From positions 1 through 20,154 of the forward strand of contig JAUCBJ010001022.1 of NCBI GenBank assembly GCA_032718475.1: a stretch of 20,154 nucleotides of DNA, in the 5' to 3' direction. A model generated the notes under the pieces. That model saw only the letters and a program-made list of their open reading frames with translations. It was not told the DNA's origin and did no database searches. A program made the translations under genes and the position numbers. The first letter of the stretch is position 1. Each line of letters opens with the position of its first letter. Below are positions 9,330 to 17,715 of this stretch, one piece after another. The stretch is from Nemertoderma westbladi. Lineage: Eukaryota > Xenacoelomorpha > Nemertodermatida > Nemertodermatidae.

Positions 9330-9975
9330 GTGTCTAACTCTGTATTAGGATTACAAAAAATGATTGATATATGTGTAGACTATGCCATAACGCGCGTATT
9401 TAACATAAAGAAAACCAAAGTAATGTTTCTGTCTCCTAGGAATTGCAGCCTTCGTACAATGGCACCTGTGTACTTGTACGGTAAACCAATAATTAGAGCA
9501 ACAATGTTCAGTTATGTTGGACATATTTTGGATTTTGCATGAAACCAGGGATGACCACTTTGACATTAAAAAAGTTACCCGTGGCGTCTACGCACGTGCG
9601 AATCTTTTAGTTAGAAAATTTTCAAGGTGTCCAATATCTGTCAAATGTATACTTTTCGTTCTTTTATAACCCCATTGTACTGCAATGCACTCTGGTGTCG
9701 TCAAAATTATTCGAATAGTGTATACAACCGTCTTAAAGTGGCGTACAATAAGGCTGCACGTCTATTGTTTTCACTACCCTTCAGGCAGAGTATGTCGTTA
9801 TTTTTTGGTATGAATAATTTGCCCACATTTAATCATACACGTTGTAGATCGATTTAAAGCCTATTCAATAGAATAGACATGACATCCAATGCGTTGGTGA
9901 CAACCGCCTATAAGTACATACATACATCACGTTTGTGCTCAATGCAGCAATTTTCAAATTGGTTGTAACGTCGAT
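9330..9975 (+). pseudogene. LINE G reverse transcriptase C-terminus, broken
   Basis: Two open stretches (9330-9542 and 9627-9857) are joined by a segment that is only sensible in another frame (DDHFDIKKVTRGVYARANLL, about 9550-9610), so at least two compensating indels have occurred. A further stop at about 9855 is followed by SLFNRIDMTSNALVTTAYKYI, the usual family continuation. The catalytic palm region is not included. Confidence 0.72.
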
Positions 9976-10140
9976 GGTTTGATTGAAAGCTCTGCGGCGA
10001 TAAAGTCGCATGCGCTTTATATATCTACCTAGTATATAATACATTTAATTACCTTATCATTGTGCTATCATATTATACGTATATTTTACAGTAGCTATGG
10101 GCAATTATTGTTGATTTTACCAATGATAATGTCTGCATTA

Positions 10141-10171
10141 AAGAATAATAATAAATAATAATAATAATAAT
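10141..10171. repeat. (AAT)n microsatellite
   Basis: Imperfect aat repeats between LINE G and the first tRNA-like module. It could be the LINE G tail, the tail of the minus-strand tRNA-like element, or both. Confidence 0.8.
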
Positions 10172-10172
10172 A

Positions 10173-10435
10173 TTATGGTTTTGTTCAGAAATGGAAAAAA
10201 TGAGAAAGCGCATCACCGGGGGTTGAACCAGCGCTATACGTACGTTTCAGCCTATCAGGCCTCATCAGTAGTGCTAACCAGTTCAGCCACTTATCCCTGA
10301 CATTCCCTATCCCACATAATCCACTTCTATTGAACAGGCAGTCTTAAGTTGCATATCCTATCTCTAACAGCGGGCCTACCGTCCTCAAGTATGTTAGAGT
10401 GAAACAGGAGGAAAGTATAAATAAAATAAATATTC
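10173..10435 (-). repeat. tRNA-like (SINE-type) repeat module, copy 1
   Basis: The module matches 10517-10777 at roughly 90% by eye. On the minus strand it carries pol III promoter-like boxes: an A-box-like TGGCTGAACTGGTTAGC (10289-10273) and a B-box-like GGTTCAACCCC (10229-10219), about 60-70 bp apart, as in a tRNA gene with a long variable arm. The closing '(cc)cggtg' makes a tRNA T-arm plausible. No acceptor stem is clear, so this is a tRNA-derived repeat and not a working tRNA gene. Confidence 0.55.
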
Positions 10436-10465
10436 AGCTTGAGTATTGCTGCCAGGTGATATTAA

Positions 10466-10546
10466 TTAAATAAATTTGAGATGAGCTGTTAATGCAACTG
10501 TAATTAAAGATGTAATATTATGGTTTTGTTCAGAAATTGAAAAAAT
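10466..10546 (+). repeat. Left inverted repeat
   Basis: It pairs with 11881-11964. The shared core includes 'gagctgttaatgcaactg' and 'ggttttgttcagaaat'. Confidence 0.8.
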
Positions 10547-10777
10547 GAGAAAGCGCGTCACCGGGGGTTGAACCAGCACTATACGTACTTTTCAGCCTAT
10601 CAGGCCTCATCAGTAGCGCTAACCAGTTCAGCCACTTGTCCCTGACATTCACTATTCCACCTAATCCACTTCTATTGAACAAGCAGTCTTAAGTTGCATA
10701 TCCTATCTTTAACAGCGGACCTACCGGCCTCAAGTATGCTAGAGTGAAACAGGAGAAAAGTACAAATAAAATAAAGG
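10517..10777 (-). repeat. tRNA-like (SINE-type) repeat module, copy 2
   Basis: A direct repeat of 10173-10435, offset by 344 bp, with the same A-box-like (10634-10618) and B-box-like (about 10575-10565) elements. Unlike copy 1 it continues outward into the left inverted repeat (10466-10546), which overlaps its first 30 bp, and inward into the 62-bp minisatellite. Confidence 0.55.
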
Positions 10778-10783
10778 AATAGT

Positions 10784-11380
10784 GGAAGATCACCCATGAT
10801 GGTGAACAGGCATTCCTTTAGGAAACAGAGTGGAAGGTTTTACTGTGGAATATCACCCGTGGTGAACAGGCATTCATTTAGGAAACAGAGTGGAAGGGTT
10901 TACTTTGGAAGATCACCCATGGTGGTGAACAGGCATTCCTTTAGGAAACAGAGTGGAAGGTTTACTGTGGTAGATCATCCATGGTGGTGAACAGGCATTC
11001 CTTTAGGAAACAGTGTGGAAGGATTTACTGTGGAATATCACCCATGTGGTGAACAGGCATTCTTTTAGGAAACAGAGTGGAGGGTTTACTGTGGGAGATC
11101 ACCCATGGTGGTGAACAGGCATTCCTTTAGGAAACAGTGTGGAAGGATTTACTGTGGAATATCACCCATGTGGTGAACAGGCATTCCTTTAGGAAACAGT
11201 GTGGAAGGATTTACTGTGGAATATCACCCATGTGGTGAACAGGCATTCCTTTAGGAAACAGAGTGGAGGGTTTTCTGTGGGAGATCACCCATGGTGGTGA
11301 ACAGGCATTCCTTTAGGAAACAGAGTGGAGGGTTTACTGTGGAAGTTCAACCATAGTGATGAACCGGCATATCCTGGATA
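10784..11380 (+). repeat. 62-bp minisatellite, about ten units
   Basis: The anchor 'gaacaggcattc' occurs at 10804, 10864, 10927, 10989, 11051, 11113, 11174, 11237 and 11299, with a degenerate tenth at 11361. Spacings are 60-63 bp. Units differ by small substitutions (gagtgg or gtgtgg; one or two extra g), and the last is the most diverged. There are no spacers, so it is not a CRISPR array. An open frame runs through three units by chance of the period and is not taken as a gene. A stray half-unit, 'gtttactgtggaagatta', lies at about 11527. Confidence 0.92.
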
Positions 11381-11600
11381 AATAAGCCTAAACGATTCCC
11401 CATCCATATTATTAGTTGTTTCATGGCCGATGGTATTTCTTAGTTATAATATTTCCATAGGATTTCCTTATAAAAATATAGATTATTTCATAATCTAATC
11501 AGTGAACCTTGCGATTCGAAGGATTGTTTACTGTGGAAGATTACAAAATATATTATTACACATTAATAATATAAATACACAAAATACACATGTTATATTT
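11381..11600. other. Non-coding AT-rich stretch
   Basis: Apart from the stray minisatellite half-unit near 11527, I see nothing recognisable here. Confidence 0.5.
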
Positions 11601-11772
11601 CTACACTTCTCGTCTGTATTCATCGCGATTCCGTACGTAAACGGGTAGCCCCATTCCACCCCATTCCGCTTCGGTACAATTTTTATCAACGCGATGAATC
11701 GATCGAAGAATCTCCCCTAATGCGGAATCCACGCAATGCACATTGCCCTCATTTTTATCCCATATACTCCCA

Positions 11773-11842
11773 CCACCCCGACCACCCACCGCCCCGACCA
11801 CCCACCGCCCCGACCACCCACTGCCCCGACCACCCACCGCCG
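11773..11842 (+). repeat. 16-bp GC-rich minisatellite (ccccgaccacccaccg)n
   Basis: About four units of ccccgaccacccaccg, very C-rich on this strand within an otherwise AT-rich neighbourhood. The predicted Pro/His-rich or Gly/Trp-rich peptides on either strand are low-complexity artefacts. Confidence 0.88.
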
Positions 11843-11880
11843 CATCCACAGATGTACTGTGTATCTACCGATCCACAAAT

Positions 11881-11964
11881 CATTTTTTCCATTTCTGAAC
11901 AAAACCATAATATTACCTCTTTAATTACAGTTGCATTAACAGCTCAACTCCAATTTATTTAAAT
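11881..11964 (-). repeat. Right inverted repeat
   Basis: This is the reverse complement of 10466-10546 with about four substitutions. On the minus strand it holds AATAAA (11959-11954), downstream of the FReD gene stop. Confidence 0.8.
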
Positions 11965-12079
11965 AAATCTACAAAGATTCTATACATTAGCGAAACCATA
12001 AGTGATAATACTAGTGATATCTAAAATTAAGAATTCAGGCTAAGGTGGGATGTCAATATATTATTATATGATAACTTAC

Positions 12080-12766
12080 TGATTTGTCCAAAATAACTGT
12101 CATTCTAGTCACCAAATTATTCCTCTCATAACCCTCACCATCACAGGTATTGTACCACCATCCTCTACCATCGATCGCGGCGCAGTTTTTTGCATTATCA
12201 GCATCATTATCACGATCCAGGGTTGTAAAAGGTTGATTATTAAATGATAGTAAACCATTCCTGTTATCCTGATTAACACTTCCTCGCTGCCGTGAATAAG
12301 AATTCTGAATATTTACTGCATAATCTGTTGCAGCTGATTCAACTTCGAAACCATCGTAAAATATGCTGTAATGGCTCGGATAACCCCATGTTATTTTCAG
12401 TGCAACACCACCTCTAGTAAGTTTGTGAATATCTTCTAATCCCATCCAAAAATCTTTATTGATGTTGCCAAATCCACTGACATATTCATCCCATGTGCGA
12501 TCAAAGTTCACCAAACCATTTTTATTTTCTAATATCACCAACCACGGTGGACTAGTATCTGTGTTCGATTCACATCGTACCAATCCATGGATACCATAGG
12601 CATCGTTTGGATAAAATATTCCATTTTTTCCCGGTTCACATAATGGGTATTTATCAGCCAGACAATTATTTATCTTAGTGCTTCGTGCATTGGGGTTAAA
12701 CTGGCTAAATTTATCTTTGTAACCCTCATCTACACTTTCTATTATATCTTTCATCTGCGTATTTAC
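12080..12766 (-). CDS. Fibrinogen-related domain (FReD) protein, main coding exon
   Basis: The open frame extends 12781-12053; exon limits are inferred from splice signals. The acceptor is a T-rich tract ending CAAG before GTAAAT at 12766 (an in-frame alternative CAG puts the start at 12754). A perfect donor GTAAGT occupies 12079-12074. FReD hallmarks in order: Cys before LADKYPLC, GIHGLVRC, NFDRTWDEYVSGFGNINKDFW, GLEDIHKLT, DGFEVE, the calcium-site motif DRDND, NCA and GWWYNTC. FReD proteins of ficolin or fibrinogen-like type are secreted and bind sugars or acetyl groups in innate immunity, or act as ligands. The canonical GGGWTV stretch is altered to SPPWLV. After WWYNTC only about 25 residues remain before the TRMTVIL terminus, so the domain is shorter than usual. 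If the donor is not used, the frame stops at 12053 nine codons later. Confidence 0.85.
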
Positions 12767-13185
12767 CTTGAAAAAATACAATTTTTTTTTCTTTATCGAC
12801 TATAATAATATATTATATTTATACAATAATAAAGGTTTAGGACATATGTGTTAAAAATCAATATCGATATCAATAATTGATAAATTATTGATAATAGATC
12901 ATATTATAGTAGAATTAGTATATAAATAATATAACTCCATAATTTACTTACAGGGTAAATATCAAGTAAATAAAATTACGATATTAATATATATAAAATA
13001 AAAAAATATTCGGATTATTAAAAATAATAATTATTTGCAATATTATATTATATATATAGGCCCATATAAATAGTGCAAAAAGAGGGCAGATATTATCATC
13101 ATATCAAACCATAACACACTATTGTTTAGAAATGCATTAAAATAATTTCACCGAAATAGTTGACAACTTTTGTTAATTTATCTAC
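12767..13185 (-). other. Intron of the FReD gene
   Basis: A 419-bp, very AT-rich stretch bounded by GTAGAT (13185) and CAAG (12767) on the minus strand. It has no coding potential or recognised repeat. Confidence 0.6.
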
Positions 13186-13347
13186 CTTGGTTATGAAGTC
13201 ATCAATACCATATCGATCATGAGCATATAACGTTGTTGTATGGGGTCTGTATTCGTAGAAGCTACCCTGTTTAGCATTGCAAACAAAGATAAAATTAGTT
13301 GTGGCAACGACCAACAGAATTAACAATAATTGTTGGATCGTCATTTT
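13186..13347 (-). CDS. FReD protein, first coding exon with signal peptide
   Basis: ATG at 13344-13342 starts a typical secretory signal: MTIQQ, a hydrophobic core LLLILLVVATTNFIFV, then a likely cleavage after CNA (residue 24). About 29 further residues lead to a donor, AAG|GTAGAT, at 13186/13185. This is phase 0 and joins in frame to the FReD exon (exon 1 gives 53 codons, exon 2 gives 229, about 282 residues in all). Three bases before the ATG lies CAG preceded by a long T tract (minus strand 13348-13390), which looks like a splice acceptor and suggests an upstream 5' UTR exon. A TATATA string is also there but sits too close to the ATG to be an easy promoter. The two exons are linked by inference; no other gene is near. 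Confidence 0.7.
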
Positions 13348-13387
13348 CTGTAAAAAAAAAATAAAAAATATATAAAAAAAAAATAAG

Positions 13388-13655
13388 CACGGTGGACTGG
13401 ACAGCCCATGACTTTCGAGTCGCGCATTTTAAAGGACACTGGCCTTGAAGATGCAGATAATCTCGCGATTGTCGTGGGGAATAGGGAGTTGTGGCGGTGC
13501 AACTTTGTTGATAAGCCGGCACAGCATTCTTAATGCACGCTGCATTGGGCTTATTAATTGTGGATTACATGGTAGTGGCAAAATGTTCTTGTTAAGCCGG
13601 CATAGCATCTCAATGTGCAGTTTCAATGCAGCAGGCCGATGTAGTAGTATGGCAC
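13388..13655 (+). mobile_element. LINE copy C, 3'-terminal fragment with a second 3' end
   Basis: Positions 13388-13535 match the LINE A/B C-terminus (acagcccatgactttc, ttttaaaggacactggcc, gagttgtggcggtgcaa). After the stop the copy reads 'taatgcacgctgcattgg', and then a second diverged version of the 3' end follows ('gttaagccggcatagcatctcaatgtgcag...gcaggccgatgtagtagta', about 13590-13653). It lies directly upstream of the FReD first exon in the opposite orientation. Confidence 0.75.
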
Positions 13656-13818
13656 TGCCACAGGGGAGGTAGAAGAAAATGTCGACCGCATGGTTGGTAC
13701 AACAATGGAGCACTTCTTGTGTTGAAGTGAGCTGAATTACAAAATCTGCTGGATGACAAATTGCTCGATCAGTCATAATGTCGAATGCTGTATTTTCAAA
13801 AATTTGGTCCACTAAACA

Positions 13819-13837
13819 CCAACTGAGCTAATCCGCC
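13819..13837 (-). repeat. tRNA-like A-box remnant, possible SINE head
   Basis: The minus strand reads GGCGGATTAGCTCAGTTGG, which resembles the 5' end and A box of a tRNA. The following bases do not give a convincing B box (only 'gcattcgac' about 50 bp on), so it is a decayed tRNA-derived repeat at best. Confidence 0.35.
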
Positions 13838-14632
13838 TTCTGCCAGTAATAAATACAGGATATGTAAATGAAAGAGTTTTTGTAAATGGGTTAAGTAGTT
13901 CCCTACCAAAGCAGTGATAATAGTTTAATATGTTTTACTAACGTCTGAAGTGATAAATTTATGGTGTTTTGTTTGTTGTTGTATTTATGTATTCACTGTC
14001 ATTGTCTCTGTTTCCATCATTATTGTCCTGTCCATGTTATTATTTTCGTTATTGTTTATAAAATGAAGGTGTTAGGTCAGGGTTCCAAGATGCTGCTACC
14101 ACTATGGCAGTATGTGGTCAGTCAAGTAGGGAAGTCCGATCAGTAGCCAATTTTAGTTGATCAGAGTGGCTGCTCTAGCAAGGCTTGGCTGCAGGCTTGG
14201 ATAACTTTACCAAAACGTAATCGCATAATTTTCTGGAACACCCTTGGTCTATTATAAAAAATATATTTTATCTTATTAGGGTCAAAAATTGCAGTTTGTG
14301 GCTCATTTGAATGAATAGTTTGGTAGTTTTGTCCTTACCTTAAACTTCAACTGGAAACAAAGTAGTAAGATATCCTAGGAATTATAAATATTGACGGTTA
14401 TTAGGCTAGGCAGTCACATATTGAATTAGAAAATAGCCTTATACTGGTCGCATATGGTTGTAGGTAATACAAGTTATACGATTATTAAATTCTGTCTGCA
14501 TTTGGAGGCAGAGTATATTACTCTGCAATGAAGGATGGTGGAACGAAACCACCTGCCTACTCTACTTGAATGCAACTACTATATAATCAGTCTGCTGCTC
14601 AACAAAAATTAGTGCTGCAACCATGCAATCCA
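13838..14632. other. Non-coding stretch with no recognised feature
   Basis: Short open frames here have no family resemblance and poor composition. Part of 14500-14632 may be the 3' tail of LINE fragment D, since 'tgcattgg...tggattacatgg' of copy C has a similar counterpart on the minus strand near 14620-14640. Otherwise I see nothing. Confidence 0.5.
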
Positions 14633-14868
14633 TAATCGGTATGCTGCAATACAGCGTGCATTAATGATGCTGAGTTGGCTTATCAACAATATTACACCTC
14701 CACAACTTTCTATCCCCCATGACATTCGTGAGATTTTCCGCCTCTTCGAGGGATGCGGCTGAAAAGGCAAAAGATTGTGAACATGCTGGTTTCCTCACGC
14801 TGAATGTGATGTCTTGCAAAGTTGCGGCTTTATTCAAGTTCCAAAATTGGGGATACCAATGAGACACC
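14633..14868 (-). mobile_element. LINE fragment D, 3' part of the interrupted LINE D/E
   Basis: The minus strand starts ggtgtctcattggt (shared with the LINE A/B family) and passes through an approximate match of 'ctttgcaggacattgc'. After an internal deletion of about 75 bp it ends with the family C-terminus NVMGDRKLWRCNIVDKP and the 3' end 'attaatgcacgctgtattgcagcataccgat'. That tail is closer to copy C than to A or B. Its 5' continuation is found again on the other side of LINES F and B, as fragment E. Confidence 0.72.
14855..14868. repeat. Target site duplication of LINE F, left copy
   Basis: The 14-mer accaatgagacacc is identical to 17716-17729. It belongs to the older LINE D/E sequence. 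Confidence 0.72.
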
Positions 14869-14888
14869 TATGTATGTATGTATGTATA
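14869..14888. repeat. (TATG)n microsatellite, 3' tail of LINE F
   Basis: tatgtatgtatgtatgtata lies between the left target duplication and the LINE F 3' UTR, as expected of a LINE whose tail is a short tandem repeat. Confidence 0.8.
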
Positions 14889-15600
14889 TTATCGACTACT
14901 ATGTAGAATAATAATTGCACAGAGAAATTGTTTACAGATGATTTACAAATTTACAGTAGTATGTTAAGCAAATTGCACGAAAATAATACTTTATAAATGT
15001 AGTAGTCTGATCGAAGAGAATAGTATTTGAAGCAAATATAGTAACTGAATATATAAAACGGATTTATTAGTTTTGTGAATGTATAGTGAATTACTGAAAA
15101 ATATAAATATAAATACGAATGTAAAAAAGAACTTAGAATTTAAAGCAAAATATAGTGACTGGATATATAAAAACGGGTGTATAAATTTCGTAATTAAAGT
15201 AAATATAATGACTGAATGTATAAAGTGGATGTAAGATTATATCGCTTGAATGACCTGTCGAATGCATGACCTATAAATATGCTAAATATATTAAATATAA
15301 TAATAATATTGTATATTAAAGATGTATTATATAGGGTAGGTCTAATCGAACGTAATGTATTTAATATATAATAATAAATAGATAGTGTTACTAATATATA
15401 ATATAATTTTATGTAATAAATAGTTAATATATAAATATAGTTAATATTGAATTGTTTTGTTACTAATATAGTAAATAATAATAAATAGATACGGTAATAT
15501 AATATATAGTTTCTTAGGGGTTAGCCTGCCGTCGCTCATTAATAATAGTCTTTCTTGTCTGGAATAGTTGGGATATATAACATGGGGCAAGATCATGGCA
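14889..15600 (-). other. AT-rich 3' UTR of LINE F
   Basis: About 710 bp without coding potential. Loose repeats of the type 'gaagcaaatatagtaactgaatatataaaacgg' recur near 15027, 15140 and 15195 with decay. It is assigned to LINE F because it lies between its stop codon and its tail/target duplication. Confidence 0.55.
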
Positions 15601-17699
15601 TCATGGATCAAGGGCACGGGGCGGTAGATCAAGTAGGTCGGTCAGAGAGTCGACCGATGTGGGATTGTCGATAAATTGGTCTCTCAGCGAGTTGTACAGT
15701 TTGCATTTTAGTGTGACGTGTTCCTTGTCCTCAATGACGCCACATATGCAAGTACGTTGATCACGTGGTGTGCGGTTATACCGTCCCTTTTCTATTGCGA
15801 GTTCGTGGGAACTGGTGCGAATACGAGCAAATGAGTGGATGTCCGGGTTGGAGTAGATCCCGTTATATGCCTGTGGGCGTTTGAGATCAGGGTTAATGGT
15901 CAAATAAGTCACATAACGACTCTTTCCTAGGGCTGCTTTCCTGATCACGGCGTTTTTCAGTGTTGAGAGGGATTTCTCCAATATAATTTCTGGGCTGTCG
16001 GAGGTCAGACACGCTTTGAGGGATCGGCACATTGGGGAGTAGTTCGCTTCGCTTGAGTTTAGAATTAATAACAGTGGTGAATTCTGATCTGGGTAATCTT
16101 GTGATAGAATACGTTTAATTAAATTTGTAGTTCGCGACTTTATGATGTCAGTCAAAAGTGGGCGACCAAGTTCGATATATGGTATTTCGTTTGGTGTGGA
16201 CAGTTTCACTCCAAGCATTGTCTTTAAAACTCGTCGATATTGAGCTTCTAGTTTCGAAGTGTTAACGCTGTGCCAACCCTCGCAATTGTATAAAATACCA
16301 TTGATAAGGCACGCATCCAGCACCTTTTCCTTCACACGGAGGGGTGCATTTATGTTTTCTCTCAAAAATGCATAAAACTTAATAAAGTGCTTTTGTCTGT
16401 TTTTTAAGTCTTCCAAAAACATATCTTTAATCTTTCCGGATGAATTTAGTGACGAACCGAGGTAAATTTCAGAGTTCGAATGATTTATACTTCCGTGACT
16501 CAAAATAAGTGGCTTGTGGTGACTTTCACCAGAATTGATGCAGATATAGCTACATTTGGTGGGATTTAGTGTGATGAAGTTTTCTAAACAATATTTTTCC
16601 AGTGTTTCCAATTTTACTTCGGCAAGTGTTCGGCTGGTTGCTGGACGGCGGCTGGCGGCTGGTTGTTCGGCTGGACAAGGACGGCTCGACGTAGTTTGTG
16701 GATAGTTTCTTCCCATGCAAATTTGTTGAATAGCCCGATCAAACCTATTGTATATACAATAAACACAATGGGGCTGGATGGGGCTCCTTGTCGAATACCA
16801 CACAAAATTTTGAAGATATGGGAATATTCGCCATTGAAGTAAACTGCCGCGAAGGTGTTCTGATACATTGCTATTAATGCGGTGAGCATTACAGCGCTGC
16901 ATCCCATGCCGCTGAGTTTGATAAATAACTTCCTACGACTTATCGTGTCGAAGGCTGCAGTAAAATCGGTTAGTATAATAAATAGTGTTTTCTTTGAGTT
17001 TCTTGCAATGTCCATTAGTAGTCTGACAGAGAGAACGTGGAGTATACAGCTTTTACTTTTTTGGAAGGCAGTTTGTTCGCTAGGAATGTTTAACCATTTC
17101 GTGATTCGTAAACACAAAATTAAATCATAGAGTTTGGCAAAAATTGGTAGTAATGTTATACCTCTCACAAATTTAGGAAGTTGAAGTTTCCCTTTCTTTG
17201 GTAGAGCCAACAACACGCCAAACCAACATGCAGGGTAAGCACCTAGACCGCTTCTAAAGATTTAATAAACAAAGAATGTATGGGCCGATAACAGGAATTG
17301 CCTCTTCGAATTGGTTAGCAGATATGCCATCGGAGGAGCTGCTGTTGTTGTTTAGTTTTTGAGCAGTGGAGGATAGATCTTCCATTAATATTTCGCTATC
17401 GAGGTCATTATTATAAGGACCTGCTTGGCTAATGATATCATTATATTTCGTCTCCTCGGTTGCTATAGATCCAATCGTCTCGAAATGCTCTGCAAGAAGA
17501 GACGCAGATAAGTTACTATCAGAGACGATCTTATCAGAGTTTAGTTTACCTATGTAGTCTATGCTACGCCAGAGGGAACGGGAATCTGTTGTTGACAAAC
17601 ATTCCGACCACAGTTTAAGAGTACTTTTGGCAATACTAGATAGGTAATTTGATTGTATTGCCGTATATATACGTGGGTTTGTAGCTAGTGTTTCTAAGA
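15601..17699 (-). pseudogene. LINE F reverse transcriptase, two frameshifts and a lost catalytic motif
   Basis: Segment 17699-17254 is the pre-RT/finger region (SLWRSIDYIGKL, LLAEHFETIG, NNNSSSSDGIS). A frameshift near 17235 leads to 17216-16614 with LPKKGKLQLPKFVRGI, motif A TDFTAAFD (about 16965) and motif B GIRQGAPSSP (about 16800-16770). Where motif C (x-A-D-D) should come, the protein reads HKLRRAVLVQ followed by a GC-rich low-complexity run (16625-16690), and the frame shifts again. The remainder, from about 16620 to 15601, has CSYICINSG, EIYLGSSLN, ILYNCEGWH, FARIRTSSHELAIEKGRY and the finger CICGVIEDKEHVTLKC. The enzyme would be inactive without the two aspartates. Confidence 0.82.
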
Positions 17700-17715
17700 T
17701 GTTCCTACAACGTAC

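Larger units (their letters stand above)
9330..10172 (+). mobile_element. LINE G, 3' fragment interrupted by the BEL insertion
   Basis: Directly outside the BEL LTR, the plus strand codes for the C-terminal part of a non-LTR RT: KTKVMFLSPRNCSLRTM, YLYGKPI, then VYARANLLVRKFSRC, YCNALWCRQN, YNRLKVAYNKAARLLFSLP and LFFGMNNLPTFNH, a pattern common in aquatic invertebrate LINEs. The part after the coding sequence (about 9965-10138) is the 3' UTR, and an (AAT)n run at about 10141-10171 looks like its tail. It is unrelated to the A/B/C/D/E family. Its upstream half should lie left of the BEL element, beyond the window. Confidence 0.75.
10466..11964. mobile_element. Putative non-autonomous element with ~81-bp inverted ends and internal tandem repeats
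   Basis: Plus-strand 10466-10546 matches the reverse complement of 11881-11964 over about 81 bp with about four mismatches. Inside lie a tRNA-like module, about ten 62-bp tandem units and four 16-bp units. There is no transposase. Inverted ends with a tandem-array core are known from non-autonomous elements of marine invertebrates, but I do not recognise this family. The alternative is two copies of one repeat in opposite orientation with an unrelated array between them. No target duplication is clear ('ttaaat' occurs at both outer edges but belongs to the inverted repeat). Confidence 0.5.
14869..17715 (-). mobile_element. LINE F, 5'-truncated non-LTR retrotransposon of a second family
   Basis: Read on the minus strand it runs from a truncated pre-RT region (17715) through RT and a C-terminal zinc-finger domain to the stop at 15603-15601. 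A long AT-rich 3' UTR (15600-14889) and a (CATA)n tail (14888-14869) follow. A 14-bp target duplication flanks it, and it sits within LINE D/E. There is no endonuclease domain, so it is 5'-truncated. The C-terminal CxC...H...C finger is typical of several LINE clades of aquatic invertebrates; the clade is not assigned. Confidence 0.8.

Noticed and set aside
10215-10296. Functional tRNA gene on the minus strand
   Set aside because: A- and B-box-like elements are present, but I cannot fold a matching acceptor stem or anticodon arm, and a second diverged copy nearby indicates a repeat.
10796-10990. Open frame with the repeated peptide VNRHSFRKQSGR
   Set aside because: It is a by-product of the minisatellite period: it changes frame with 1-bp unit length differences and has no start context or homology.
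10784-11380. Regular direct repeats that could suggest a CRISPR array
   Set aside because: The units are contiguous with a 62-bp period and have no unique spacers. The context is eukaryotic and no cas gene is present. It is a minisatellite.
11618-11699. Hairpin between attcatcgcg (11618) and cgcgatgaat (11690)
   Set aside because: A 10-bp inverted repeat with a 62-base loop is weak, and nothing around it suggests a regulatory or transposon-end role.
11601-11962. Gly/Trp-rich and Pro/His-rich open frames on both strands
   Set aside because: They are translations of the 16-bp C-rich minisatellite; the low complexity appears on both strands and in several frames.
13295-13522. Minus-strand open frame upstream of the FReD gene
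   Set aside because: It is the antisense of LINE copy C running into the FReD start region, not a gene.
13961-14146. 61-residue open frame rich in Cys/His/Leu
   Set aside because: It is T-rich DNA translated; no homology, no splice context and no neighbours support it.
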